A stretch of DNA of 64,000 nt from Prevotella vespertina (GTDB taxonomy: Bacteria > Bacteroidota > Bacteroidia > Bacteroidales > Bacteroidaceae). The position numbers and the translations under genes were made by a program. The notes under the pieces were generated by a model. It was given only the letters and a program-made list of their open reading frames with translations, was not told where the DNA came from and searched no databases. Below, one piece after another: positions 26,443 to 35,712 of this stretch. Every line of letters starts with the position of its first letter. Positions within the stretch are counted from its first letter, which is position 1. The stretch covers positions 124,001-188,000 of the forward strand of contig NZ_VVIQ01000001.1 in the NCBI RefSeq assembly GCF_009728485.1, given 5' to 3'.

Positions 26443-27948
26443 ATGAAACGTCTCTTCTTATCATTATTATTGCTTGTTGCTGTCCTACAATGCGCTATTG
26501 CGCAGAGTGATAAGCCTGCAACAATTTCCGTTTATCCGGCAGTCAAGGATGCAACGGGGCTTATCAATAGGATTAGCGAGAAGCTATTGCCTTATCAGAA
26601 GCATATTACTTCTAAGTCGCTTATTAAGTTTATGAGTCGTGTTCCCCATACGTATACTGGTGATAAGGGGCGTACAACAGAAGAGGATAAAGACTCATAT
26701 CTTGTTAATTACACTTACTTTTATGTGGCAGGGACTAATCAGTCTAAGGTGCAGAGTCTTTTAGATCTTGCAAGGGAGAAACATTTATATGATACCACCC
26801 GCTATCGCTTCTTATTCTCTAGTGGAGAATCCGCATTAGAGCCGTCTGCCTTATATGTTATAGACCTAAAGAATCCCTACATAATTCCATCGCTTTCGTT
26901 TACAGATGTACGTTTCAGCAAGGGCTCTTATGGTGATTCTGTATTTAAAATAAGTCTTACACATGGTGCTGCGGATGCTTTCACAAACCTTACCTATCAC
27001 GAAATAAATAATCTGATACTCTTTTTAGTGGATGGTAAGCTCCTCACATCTCCTTGTGTTCGAAGTGTTATCTCTACTAAGACGCTGGAGCTATCATTGG
27101 GGTTTAGAGAAGAGGAAGGTCAGAAACTATTGCCGCATCTGAAGGCTGCTGTGGTGAGTGATTCTGCTTATACGCCCCTTTATCGTCCGCAATACGTATT
27201 GGGTGATACGCTGACTTATCGTGTTTCTTTCCCACAGAGTAAGGGTACTGCACAGCGTTCGCACACCTTTCAACTCATCCCAAGACTTGTGAACGATAGT
27301 ATAACACGGATGGAATGTGTGGTAGATTCTATTGCTCTTACCATTGACGAGTTCTTTAAGGGAAACAAGGAATATAAGGATATGGCTAATTATTTCGTTT
27401 ATGAGTTACGCAAGAACCATTTTATGATTGAGACAGATCAGTCGTCTCACTTTGTTGTGCCTATGCTGAAGGATTTACCAGCGTTATCCCATGCATTGGA
27501 GACCTATCTTACAACGCATAGTGCAGTGGTCAAAGTGATGGGATTGTCTGGGCATAATGACTTGAAGCAGGTGGCTGAAAGGCTGGCAGAAGCCTGGGAT
27601 GGGTTCTTTGAACAAGGGTATATAGAAAGCATACTACCGGAATTGAACGTGATGACACAGATCGATAATCGCTTTTCTAATCAGCAGACACAAGGCACAT
27701 GTTACCTTTATTTGGAGGATAAAATAGCAGAATATACGATCACGAAGATGGATGATGGACTAGTGATTACGCTTACTGTCAAGGCAGATAAGAATGGTGG
27801 GGCAGGGAAGTACACCTATTCTATCGACCAGCGTGGACTGATACGACAATTGAGGTATGAGGCGATTGCTAATGCGAAGGTACCTCGTAATGCCGTGAGC
27901 CCAACCTTCCGTGTTCCTTCGAGCTATCTTATAGAACGCATAAGATAG
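26443..27948 (+). CDS. Secreted protein of unknown function, paralogue 1 of 3
   Basis: 501 aa from Met 26443, which begins a clean signal peptide (MKRLFLSLLLLVAVLQCAIAQ). No known domain is recognised. Blocks shared with the next two genes are KLLPYQKHITSKSLI near residue 45, LLDLAREK.LYDTTRY, YTPLYRPQYVLGDTLTYR near residue 245, LIPRLVNDSITRMEC, and LPELNVMTQIDNRFSNQQTQGTCY near residue 410. The C-terminus ends in a YLIERIR motif also found in copy 2. It is probably periplasmic or outer-membrane associated after cleavage at AQ. There are no Cys pairs or catalytic signatures. The triplication suggests a lineage-specific family. Confidence 0.8.
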   Translation: MKRLFLSLLLLVAVLQCAIAQSDKPATISVYPAVKDATGLINRISEKLLPYQKHITSKSLIKFMSRVPHTYTGDKGRTTEEDKDSYLVNYTYFYVAGTNQSKVQSLLDLAREKHLYDTTRYRFLFSSGESALEPSALYVIDLKNPYIIPSLSFTDVRFSKGSYGDSVFKISLTHGAADAFTNLTYHEINNLILFLVDGKLLTSPCVRSVISTKTLELSLGFREEEGQKLLPHLKAAVVSDSAYTPLYRPQYVLGDTLTYRVSFPQSKGTAQRSHTFQLIPRLVNDSITRMECVVDSIALTIDEFFKGNKEYKDMANYFVYELRKNHFMIETDQSSHFVVPMLKDLPALSHALETYLTTHSAVVKVMGLSGHNDLKQVAERLAEAWDGFFEQGYIESILPELNVMTQIDNRFSNQQTQGTCYLYLEDKIAEYTITKMDDGLVITLTVKADKNGGAGKYTYSIDQRGLIRQLRYEAIANAKVPRNAVSPTFRVPSSYLIERIR

Positions 27949-28022
27949 TCGGCTGTGGTGATAGCAGCGTATGACTTTAGAACAAATAACCAAATGATAA
28001 ACCTTATAAAACGAATTATCCT

Positions 28023-28030
28023 TATTTTTG
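28023..28030 (+). promoter_or_regulatory. Duplicated promoter box of the second paralogue gene
   Basis: TATTTTTG lies in a 54-bp block (28013-28066) identical to 26398-26451 in front of paralogue 1. The TTTG found upstream in copy 1 falls outside the copied block, so this copy may be weaker or depend on read-through. Confidence 0.55.
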
Positions 28031-28057
28031 TCGCACATAACTACTTCAGAACAATTT

Positions 28058-29542
28058 ATGAAACGTTTCTTCTTATCATTATTATCGATTGTTGCAGTCT
28101 TTCAATGCGCTATTGCACAGAGTGATAAGCCTGCAACGCTGTCAGTCTACCCTGCCTCTCAGAATGTGGCAAGCCTTATTCGACCAATCAACAAGAAGTT
28201 ATTGCCTTATCAGAAGCATATTACATCGAAGTCGCTTATCGACTTATTGGACTTTATCAGCACAGAGATTGACGAAGCGAGCCCTTCTTCCCCTACTGAT
28301 GATGCCTTGTTCTATGTTTCTGAACAGAATAGAAGTATGGTACAGAGTCTTTTAAATCTTGCCAAAGAGAAAGGATTGTATGACACTTCACATTATCAAC
28401 TCTTGTTATCGAGGTCACCTTTGGATAAGGATTTGTACGACTTACACGTCATAGACTTAAAAAGTCCTGTGGCTATCCCAACATTGTCAATTACGAATGC
28501 GCGTTGCGGCAAGAGCTCTGATGGCTATCCCGTATTCCAACTAAGTCTTACACGTGATGCCGCAGTAGCGTTTACGAAGTTGACTTATCAAGAAGTAGAC
28601 AATAATATTGTGGTTCTGCTGGATGGAAAGTTCCTCGCCACGATGTTTGTTGATAGTGGGGTTTCCACTACAGAGATAGAAATTCCGAATGAGATGGGTG
28701 CGGTTAAAGCAGAAGAGATTGTGCGACGCCTGAAGTCAACGGCTGTAAAGGAGGCTCCACTCAAACCACTTTATCGTCCGCAATACGTGATAGGTGATAC
28801 CTTGACCTATCGCTTCACAGCTCGGAAAGAGGAAGGTAAGCAGAAGGAATCCCATGTATTCCGTTTCATACCAAGACTTGTAAACGACAAGATGACACGC
28901 ATAGAATGTATTGAAGATACACTCCACGCTGCAAATGAAAAGGAGATGCGTGAATATGAAGAAGTATTTCAGAAGATAATAGATTATACTTGTGACAGGT
29001 TACGCAAGAGTCACATTATGATAGAGACTGACCTGACAACACACACTGCTGTATCGACATTGATTAACTCCAAGACGTTCCTTAAAGAGATAGAGGAATA
29101 TCTGATAGAGAATGCAGCTATGTTTGGTGCGAGCAAAGAGGAAATGCAAGGAGCAGCCAAGCAGATGGCTGAGGAACTATTGAAGGAGGTGAGTGCAGAC
29201 TTTACGGGTGATAATATGGCACGTCGGTTACCCGAATTAGAGGTGATGACGGTAATGGATTATTTCTTCTCTGAGGGGCAGACACAAGGTACGTGTTACT
29301 TCCCTTGTGCGAAGAACTTAGTCGATTATACAATCGCACAGGCTAACGAGGGACTTGTTATCACGCTCCAGACAAAGGATAAGGACAGTGATACGGAGGA
29401 AAGATATATCTACCATATAGATAAGCAAGGACTCATACAGCGGTTAGAATATCAATGGATTGTCAAACAGGAAGCAACAGAGAAGGACAAAGGAATGTCA
29501 GATGTTGAAGCTTATGGCTATCTCATAGAGCGCACGAACTAA
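28058..29542 (+). CDS. Secreted protein of unknown function, paralogue 2 of 3
   Basis: 494 aa from Met 28058 (MKRFFLSLLSIVAVFQCAIAQ); an upstream ATG at 28028 lies on the promoter box and is not used here. It closely follows paralogue 1: the N-terminal 25 residues are almost identical, and KLLPYQKHITSKSLID, LLNLAKEKGLYDTSHY, LYRPQYVIGDTLTYRF, RFIPRLVNDKMTRIEC and EGQTQGTCYFPC recur in order. The most divergent part is the Glu/Lys-rich segment around residues 285-380. The identical upstream DNA shows that the duplication included the promoter. Function unknown. Confidence 0.8.
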   Translation: MKRFFLSLLSIVAVFQCAIAQSDKPATLSVYPASQNVASLIRPINKKLLPYQKHITSKSLIDLLDFISTEIDEASPSSPTDDALFYVSEQNRSMVQSLLNLAKEKGLYDTSHYQLLLSRSPLDKDLYDLHVIDLKSPVAIPTLSITNARCGKSSDGYPVFQLSLTRDAAVAFTKLTYQEVDNNIVVLLDGKFLATMFVDSGVSTTEIEIPNEMGAVKAEEIVRRLKSTAVKEAPLKPLYRPQYVIGDTLTYRFTARKEEGKQKESHVFRFIPRLVNDKMTRIECIEDTLHAANEKEMREYEEVFQKIIDYTCDRLRKSHIMIETDLTTHTAVSTLINSKTFLKEIEEYLIENAAMFGASKEEMQGAAKQMAEELLKEVSADFTGDNMARRLPELEVMTVMDYFFSEGQTQGTCYFPCAKNLVDYTIAQANEGLVITLQTKDKDSDTEERYIYHIDKQGLIQRLEYQWIVKQEATEKDKGMSDVEAYGYLIERTN

Positions 29543-29599
29543 TCGGATGGAATGAATGAACAACGAATTAGAATGTAAATTATCAAACATATAGACTTT

Positions 29600-31225
29600 A
29601 TGAAACGTATAAGCCTCCTCTTATTAATGCTTATTAGCTGTCTGCAAATGTCCATGGCGCAAGCATTGAAGCCCGTGCAAATATCATTTTATCCAGTAGT
29701 ACATGACCCACACGAACTACTGAAGTCGATTAGTGATAAGCTCCTACCCTATCAGAAGCATATTACGACACGCCCATTAGTGAAGTATTTCGGACGCTTT
29801 AATGACGAGATTTATGGGAATCAAAATGCAGCGGAAGCTGACTCAACAGCGGCTTTCAAGAAGCGTTTCGGGACCTTACCCGATACAGATGGGTATGTTG
29901 CAGCAGAGGCGGCAGATGCAGCTGATAATGGAGAAGATGTTGCTTTTCACATGAATTCGTATGTACAGGTGAATCCACAGGATGAGAAAATTGTGATGAG
30001 GTTGCTGAATCTGGCACGTGAGAAGCAACTCTATGACACTTCACGTTACATCTTTGGCTTTGGTATAAACGAACTGATGGATGATTGGCTAATCCTTTGT
30101 GCCTTAGATAAGCAGTCGCCTTATGCCATGACTACGGCTTCATTCACTGCTGTGCGTAAAGATGAAATCTCTGATGGGAGCGTTACTGGCACACTAAGGC
30201 TCACTCGTCAGGATGCAAAACGATTAGTCAAGCTCTATAATAATCCGCAGAAGGATGATGTGTACATGGCGATTGATAATAAGTTACAATGGCCAATTGA
30301 TAAAAAGAATGTGCCAGTCAACAGAAGAGTCTCATTTTTTCAAGAGATAAAGAATGTGGCAGAGGGGCAACTATTTATGAAGCGTATGCAGGCATCAGTT
30401 GTGAAAGAACCCACTTATAAGCCCTTACTTCCATCGCAATATACTGTGGGGGATACGCTCACTTATCGTATAAAAGTGGATTGTGAAATGAAATGGATAA
30501 CGGGAACACATACCTTTAAACTTGTCCCGCTGGTGGTTAATAATGATCTTTGTCGCCTAGAATGCATAGTAGAGGGGCTAGATGTAAAGCTGCCTGATTG
30601 GCAAACAGGTGCATACGACAAGGAACTAAATAAACTTGAAGCTAAGACGTTGCAACAGATGCTCAAGCAGCATTTTATCATCGAAGCAAATAATCTGACG
30701 GGAGAGACCAACGTTGAGGTGAAGGATCAGAAGATGTTCAATCAGTGGTATAAGAACCTCAAACGATGGTGTCAAGAGGACTGGAAAAGGAATAGAAAGT
30801 TCTCTAGAGTAACTGATGAGACGATGAGGACAACTGAAGGTGAGAATATCTTATATCACCTGGATAACTTCATAAAAGATGGATCATTTATACAATATAT
30901 GCCCGAGTTAACGGCAATGATTGGACTAGAGATGCACTTTGATGAAGGTGAGACCACTGGCAGAGAGTACTTCGACCTACTTGGTGACTATGGAACTTAT
31001 AACATATCAAAGGATAAGCAAGGGTTTGTCGTATCGCTTAAAGGCGACCCCGAAGTGAAAGATGGTGATTTTGTGGATGAATCAGACCCAGCCATACAGG
31101 ATATGAAGACTAGGATCGATTCTTACGAATATCGCTTTGATACGAAAGGAAAACTACTGCAGATAAAGGGTGATGTGCGGAGAAATCTATATTATAAGGA
31201 CTTTGTAATAGACCGAGTGATGTAA
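29600..31225 (+). CDS. Secreted protein of unknown function, paralogue 3 of 3
   Basis: 541 aa with signal peptide MKRISLLLLMLISCLQMSMAQ. It is the most diverged member: the same ordered blocks are present (KLLPYQKHITTRPLVKYF, LLNLAREKQLYDTSRY, YKPLLPSQYTVGDTLTYRI, LVPLVVNNDLCRLEC, MPELTAMIGLEMHFDEGETTG) but with an Ala/Asp-rich insertion near residues 75-115. It starts 57 bp after paralogue 2 with no evident promoter, so it may be read from upstream. A hairpin follows at 31238-31268. Function unknown. Confidence 0.8.
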   Translation: MKRISLLLLMLISCLQMSMAQALKPVQISFYPVVHDPHELLKSISDKLLPYQKHITTRPLVKYFGRFNDEIYGNQNAAEADSTAAFKKRFGTLPDTDGYVAAEAADAADNGEDVAFHMNSYVQVNPQDEKIVMRLLNLAREKQLYDTSRYIFGFGINELMDDWLILCALDKQSPYAMTTASFTAVRKDEISDGSVTGTLRLTRQDAKRLVKLYNNPQKDDVYMAIDNKLQWPIDKKNVPVNRRVSFFQEIKNVAEGQLFMKRMQASVVKEPTYKPLLPSQYTVGDTLTYRIKVDCEMKWITGTHTFKLVPLVVNNDLCRLECIVEGLDVKLPDWQTGAYDKELNKLEAKTLQQMLKQHFIIEANNLTGETNVEVKDQKMFNQWYKNLKRWCQEDWKRNRKFSRVTDETMRTTEGENILYHLDNFIKDGSFIQYMPELTAMIGLEMHFDEGETTGREYFDLLGDYGTYNISKDKQGFVVSLKGDPEVKDGDFVDESDPAIQDMKTRIDSYEYRFDTKGKLLQIKGDVRRNLYYKDFVIDRVM

Positions 31226-31237
31226 TCCATAAAAGTA

Positions 31238-31268
31238 AACGCCGATACTCTCAACGAGCATCGGCGTT
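31238..31268 (+). terminator. Hairpin after the paralogue cluster
   Basis: AACGCCGAT (31238-31246) pairs with ATCGGCGTT (31260-31268). No T-run follows, so termination strength is uncertain. Confidence 0.5.
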
Positions 31269-31354
31269 ATCAGTATGTTTAACCAAAAATCTTTTTATGT
31301 GAAAGGGAATCTCACGACTACCTTTGCTATCACTGATCAATCGTTAAACGTTTT

Positions 31355-31420
31355 ACCTAAAATAAAATAACTAAAAACCTAAATCTATTACTACTAACCT
31401 AAACAATCTATTAACCTTTT
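31355..31420. repeat. Weak tandem array H: ACCTAAA units spaced 22, 20 and 17 bp
   Basis: ACCTAA(A) recurs near 31355, 31377 and 31397, then ACCTTTT near 31414, separated by A/T-rich DNA. It is degenerate and A/T-rich, so chance is harder to exclude than for the other arrays. The gap 31269-31548 holds no gene. Confidence 0.4.
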
Positions 31421-31548
31421 GACAATGCAAAGGTAGGATGATTCTCACTTCCTTGCAACATTTTACTTATGTTTTATCAAGATAATGCCCCTTTCTTGAC
31501 GCAAATCAACCTTCTGTGTCCGTAAACAACTAATATTTTGTTACTTTC

Positions 31549-31580
31549 CTTGTGTGTTTATGCCTTTTCTTGTAACTTTG
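31549..31580 (+). promoter_or_regulatory. Promoter of the glycosyltransferase pair
   Basis: CTTG (31549-31552), 20-nt spacer, TAACTTTG (31573-31580). The start near 31587 leaves a very short leader before the ATG at 31600. Confidence 0.75.
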
Positions 31581-31599
31581 CTGAAAAGGAAATAAGCGA

Positions 31600-32874
31600 A
31601 TGAAAGTTCTGATAGTAAATACCAGTGAGAAGACAGGTGGTGCTGCTTTAGCTGCCAACCGACTTAAGGACGCTCTGAATAACAATGGCGTAAAAGCAAA
31701 GATGTTAGTACGTGATAAACTGACGGATGATATTACTGTTGTTGGTTTATCACATACTTTACGCAATCAATTACACTTTCTTTGGGAACGATGGACCATA
31801 TTTTGGCATCTACACTTCAGTCGTAAGCACCTATTTGAGATAGATATTGCTAATTCTGGAGTTGATATCACAAAGTTACCAGAGTTTAAGGAGGCTGATA
31901 TTATACATCTTTCTTGGATCAATCAAGGAATGCTTTCGCTGAAAGGAATCCGCAAGATCCTTGATAGTGGAAAGCCTATTGTTTGGACAATGCATGATAT
32001 TTGGCCTGCAACAGGTATCTGTCATATCACACTAAACTGTCTGCGTTATCAGTCTTATTGCGGTAATTGCCGCCTTCTACCCAATGGTGGTTCTACAAAC
32101 GACTTATCTAATAAGGTGCTTCAGCGTAAGAAGAAGATGCTTGAAGGGCGCAATATCATGTTTGTAACGTGTAGCAAATGGCTCGAAAAGGAGGCAAGCA
32201 AGAGTGCTATTCTTGCTGGACAACAAGTTTTCTCTATCCCCAATCCCATTGATACACATGTTTTTCATCCCACAGATAGGAAACAGGCTCGCATAAATGC
32301 AGGACTTCCTTTAGACAAGAAAATTATTCTTTTTGCATCACAACGCGTAACAAATGTAAACAAAGGAATCTCTTATCTCATTGAAGCCTGCCATAAGTTA
32401 GCAAAGGATTATCCAGAGATAGTCAATAAAACAGCTATAGCCATACTAGGTGGTCATGCAGAGAACCTAAGAGAGGAATTCGACTTTGAAGTCTATGAGT
32501 TGGGATATATCAACGACACTCAGCGTATTGTAGATGTCTATAATGCTTCTGATGTTTTCGTTTTACCTTCTCTCTCAGAGAATCTACCTAACACCATTAT
32601 GGAAGCAATGGCGTGTGGTGTACCCAGTGTAGGCTTTAAGGTGGGTGGTATTCCAGAAGAGATTGACCACAAGGTAAATGGTTATGTTGCAAAGTATCGT
32701 GATGCTACAGACCTCGCACAAGGACTTCATTGGATTCTAGAAGAAGCCGATTACCAAGACCTCTCCTCATCAGCAATAACAAAGGTACAGCGTAGTTATT
32801 CTCAACGTAGCGTCGCTTTGCAATACATTAATATATATAATGAGGCAATGGCCTTTAAGAATTATCGATTATGA
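31600..32874 (+). CDS. Glycosyltransferase family 4 protein
   Basis: 424 aa, cytoplasmic, GT-B fold. The N-terminal domain starts MKVLIVNTSEKTGGAALAANRL, the donor-entry pattern of GT4 enzymes. A Cys cluster (CHITLNCLRYQSYCGNCRLL, near residue 146) is seen in a subset of the family. The C-terminal domain has FASQRVTNVNKGISYLIEA, then ASDVFVLPSLSENLPNTIMEAMACGVPSVGFKVGGIPE with the EX7E-type motif. It transfers a sugar from a nucleotide donor; the acceptor is unknown. It overlaps the following GT2 gene by 4 bp (ATGA), so the two probably act on one glycan. Confidence 0.93.
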   Translation: MKVLIVNTSEKTGGAALAANRLKDALNNNGVKAKMLVRDKLTDDITVVGLSHTLRNQLHFLWERWTIFWHLHFSRKHLFEIDIANSGVDITKLPEFKEADIIHLSWINQGMLSLKGIRKILDSGKPIVWTMHDIWPATGICHITLNCLRYQSYCGNCRLLPNGGSTNDLSNKVLQRKKKMLEGRNIMFVTCSKWLEKEASKSAILAGQQVFSIPNPIDTHVFHPTDRKQARINAGLPLDKKIILFASQRVTNVNKGISYLIEACHKLAKDYPEIVNKTAIAILGGHAENLREEFDFEVYELGYINDTQRIVDVYNASDVFVLPSLSENLPNTIMEAMACGVPSVGFKVGGIPEEIDHKVNGYVAKYRDATDLAQGLHWILEEADYQDLSSSAITKVQRSYSQRSVALQYINIYNEAMAFKNYRL

Positions 32875-33650
32875 TTACGTTTTCTGTTGTCACAATAACC
32901 TATAACGCAGCTGCTGTCTTACGTCCTACTCTAGACAGTGTATTGATGCAGAACTATCCTCATGTGGAACATCTTATTATTGATGGAGCGTCAACTGATG
33001 AGACAATAAGTATTGCTAAGGCTTATCAAGAACAATCTGATAATGCAGAGAATGGGCATATTGTAAAAATCCAAAGCGAGCCTGACAAGGGGCTCTATGA
33101 TGCAATGAATAAAGGGTTACAACTAGCAACAGGAGACTATATTGTCTTTATGAATGCAGGTGACCGCTTTCCTGATGCAGAGACATTAAATAAGGTAATG
33201 TTAGCAGCTGTCGTGGGAGATGGTGAAGAGCATCCTGCTGTCCTCTTTGGAAATACAGATATAATTGATGACAAGGGTAATTTCTTGTATCACCGTCGAC
33301 TCAGTCCCCCAGAAAGACTTACTTGGCGTTCTTTCCGTCAGGGTATGGTGGTATGCCATCAAGCCTTTTATGCACGTATAGATATTGCTCGCTCTCTTCC
33401 TTATGACATATCTTTCCGTTATTCAGCAGATGTTGACTGGTGTATAAGAGTTATGAAAGAGGGGGAACGGCGACACCTTCTTCTACGTAACATACATGCT
33501 GTCGTTGCCAACTACATGGAAGAGGGACAAACAACCATCCATCATAAGGACTCTCTCAAAGAGCGTTTTGATGTGATGAACCGCCATTACGGACTTCTTA
33601 CTACAATCTTGCTCCACGCGTGGTTTGCTGTCCGTAAAGTATTTAAATAG
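32871..33650 (+). CDS. Glycosyltransferase family 2 protein
   Basis: 259 aa, GT-A fold: FSVVTITYNAAAVLRPTLDSVL at the N-terminus, LIIDGASTDET, the PDKGLYDAMNKGL segment typical of the WcaA/colanic-type branch, MNAGDRF in place of the DxD-type metal motif, and SADVDWCIRVMKEG near the C-terminus. It is translationally coupled to the GT4 gene by a 4-bp overlap. Likely a sugar transferase for a surface polysaccharide or glycoprotein glycan; donor and acceptor are not deducible. No other polysaccharide genes are adjacent. Confidence 0.92.
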   Translation: MITFSVVTITYNAAAVLRPTLDSVLMQNYPHVEHLIIDGASTDETISIAKAYQEQSDNAENGHIVKIQSEPDKGLYDAMNKGLQLATGDYIVFMNAGDRFPDAETLNKVMLAAVVGDGEEHPAVLFGNTDIIDDKGNFLYHRRLSPPERLTWRSFRQGMVVCHQAFYARIDIARSLPYDISFRYSADVDWCIRVMKEGERRHLLLRNIHAVVANYMEEGQTTIHHKDSLKERFDVMNRHYGLLTTILLHAWFAVRKVFK

Positions 33651-33757
33651 CTTTTCTCCTCCTTTTAAAGGCCTTTAAAGCGTACTATTGTTTGTTAAGG
33701 ACTATAATTTACAATGCTCATTTATCGTTTAATTAGTAAGTTATAAAACGAAAGACT

Positions 33758-34192
33758 ATGGAACGAATGAAAACAAAACTTATAGTTGTTTTGTCGCTGA
33801 TAAGTCTATCAGCAACAGCACAAACAGAGTATAGTGGAATTGCAGGCGCATCTCCACATTTGGTTAAAGCACGCCAGAAAGCAGAGGCAAGAGCACACAC
33901 CGCAACTCCAACAAAGCATCTTACGCCTGCGCCTCAACCATCTTCTGCAATAAAGCCTACTAGCAGCAAGAAGGTAGAAACCGATAGAGTTGAACGAAGA
34001 GACTCTGGCGAGACAGAGGTAAAAGATGGTTTGCGGACAATGTCACGTGGCATAGGTCGTGTTGTAAAACGCGAAGTGAAGACTATGGGCGAGGTAACCC
34101 GCAAGATAGGAGAAGGTGGTAAGAAGTTCTTTAAGAAGCTCGGTAAAGGCATATCCGACTCATTCAAGAAAGATAGTACTGACAATCGGTAA
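33758..34192 (+). CDS. Small secreted basic protein of unknown function
   Basis: 144 aa. A signal peptide (MERMKTKLIVVLSLISLSATAQ; Met at 33767 is an alternative start) is followed by a Pro/Thr/Ala-rich linker (TPTKHLTPAPQPSSAIKPTSS) and a strongly basic, probably helical C-terminus with KFFKKLGKGISDSFKK. No domain is recognised. A flexible linker plus cationic helix could bind membrane, nucleic acid or peptidoglycan, but that is a guess. It lies 107 bp after the GT2 gene. Confidence 0.7.
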   Translation: MERMKTKLIVVLSLISLSATAQTEYSGIAGASPHLVKARQKAEARAHTATPTKHLTPAPQPSSAIKPTSSKKVETDRVERRDSGETEVKDGLRTMSRGIGRVVKREVKTMGEVTRKIGEGGKKFFKKLGKGISDSFKKDSTDNR

Positions 34193-34374
34193 GTACTTTC
34201 CGTGCTATTCCTTTCAATAAAAATCACATCCACTTTGGGTTACATAAAGCCCTAATTTAGTTTTAATATTAGCTGCTGTCACTTTTAGCACTTATAATAT
34301 TATTCTGTAATCAGTATGTTGTGCACACGAAAATAATGACAGGAATGACAGCAAATTACAAAAGCTATCCTAAT

Positions 34375-34417
34375 AAAAAACACCTCGTTAGAATAAAATA
34401 TCTAACGAGGTGTTTTT
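34375..34417. terminator. Bidirectional terminator between convergent genes
   Basis: CACCTCGTTAGA (34381-34392) pairs with TCTAACGAGGTG (34401-34412); six A precede and five T follow, so it can stop transcription from both the plus-strand small-protein gene and the minus-strand M23 gene. Confidence 0.9.
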
Positions 34418-34436
34418 GTATTATCAATTAATTCGT

Positions 34437-35447
34437 TTACTTACTAATCTTGAGAATCCATCCTTTGTCCACCTTCGTGTATCGACCTAGACGATTCAAG
34501 CGACATAACTTATCAATCGTTACACCATACAACTCAGCAATAGACTCAATAGTCTCACCTTCTTTTACTGAGTGATAGATAATCTGACCAGTACTACTTG
34601 TAGCTTCTGTGCGTGGTGTGTGATTAGAGAAATCAGTATTGTAAGCCTTCTCTTGACGAGTAGAAGAACTCTGTCCACGTGTGCCTTGAATGTTTTCACG
34701 AGAATAACCAAGGCTTGAAGAAGTACCACGAGCAGCTGTTGCTTGTTCTGACTCTTGTGCTAGTGTACTCTTATGGAACACATAGTAGTCGCCAGTAACA
34801 TCCTGATGAGCAAAGTCGAAGAATAAAGCTGGGTTCAAAGCAACGCCAGCAAGACGTGTTTCAAAATGCAAGTGAGAACCTGTAGAACGACCAGTATTAC
34901 CACCTAAAGCAATCGGCTGACCAGCACGAACTGTCTGGTTAATTGAAACAAGCTGTTTTGATAAGTGTCCGTAGATAGTTTCAAGACCATTGTTATGGCG
35001 TATTACAACATATTTTCCATAACCATTTGCATCGTACTTAACAACACGAACCTTTCCAGAGAAGGCTGCGCGGATGGTATCACCGATGTAGACTTTAATG
35101 TCCATACCTAAGTGGCGACGTCCCCAACGGCGTCCGAAGTTACTCGTAATGACGCGACTAGGAGTTGGCATATGGAATCCGCGGAGGTCAATCTTGTATA
35201 CATCAGGGAGGTTACCACCCCTATGTGCATAATTGTTATTCCAATCGTTGTAGAGTTCAGATGCTGGTTCTTCAACTTCCTCAGATTCACGTAAGCGACT
35301 AATAACCATTGTATCAAGTGCTTTAGCTCGTCTATCAATTGGTGCCTGACGTGCAAGCAAGTCTTGTGCGTTAGCTGTGTGGGCTGTTAGGGCGAATAGA
35401 GATGTAAGTGCGAAAGTCCTAACAATTCTTTTAAACATCATAATCAA
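34437..35447 (-). CDS. Secreted M23-family peptidoglycan endopeptidase with C-terminal LysM
   Basis: 336 aa. The signal peptide ends near TANAQ (about residue 28); Met3 or Met4 could also start it. The M23 domain (about 95-210) has the zinc ligands His112 and Asp116 in RHLGMDIK and the HLH motif (His192, His194) in SHLHFE, so it looks catalytically intact. A Ser/Thr/Gln-rich linker leads to one LysM domain at 289-336 (VKEGETIESIAELYGVTIDKL). Such enzymes cut peptide cross-links during wall growth, with LysM holding the glycan strand. It stands alone between its promoter and a bidirectional terminator. Confidence 0.92.
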   Translation of the reverse strand: MIMMFKRIVRTFALTSLFALTAHTANAQDLLARQAPIDRRAKALDTMVISRLRESEEVEEPASELYNDWNNNYAHRGGNLPDVYKIDLRGFHMPTPSRVITSNFGRRWGRRHLGMDIKVYIGDTIRAAFSGKVRVVKYDANGYGKYVVIRHNNGLETIYGHLSKQLVSINQTVRAGQPIALGGNTGRSTGSHLHFETRLAGVALNPALFFDFAHQDVTGDYYVFHKSTLAQESEQATAARGTSSSLGYSRENIQGTRGQSSSTRQEKAYNTDFSNHTPRTEATSSTGQIIYHSVKEGETIESIAELYGVTIDKLCRLNRLGRYTKVDKGWILKISK

Positions 35448-35564
35448 GTTATTTTATTTCTGTACTATGAAGCCTAAAAAGGCCGGAACAAATTGTTAAG
35501 TTCCTATCTCTTGACATGTTGAAAACTTATAACAAAGAATCGAACTAAGTATCAAAAGACTTCG

Positions 35565-35595
35565 CAAAGATAAGGAAAAAATGACAAAAAGACAA
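35565..35595 (-). promoter_or_regulatory. Promoter of the M23 peptidase gene
   Basis: On the minus strand TTG (35595-35593), 20-nt spacer, TATCTTTG (35572-35565); the start near 35558 gives a leader of about 110 nt. Confidence 0.75.
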
Positions 35596-35712
35596 CAGGT
35601 TAACAGTTTTTATAGGCTGTTTAACAAACGACTTTTATATCTCTTGATTCGTAGATGATATATGTCAAGCCGTTTAGAAGTGCATATTGTGAGAGCTTTC
35701 GACAAATTAATT

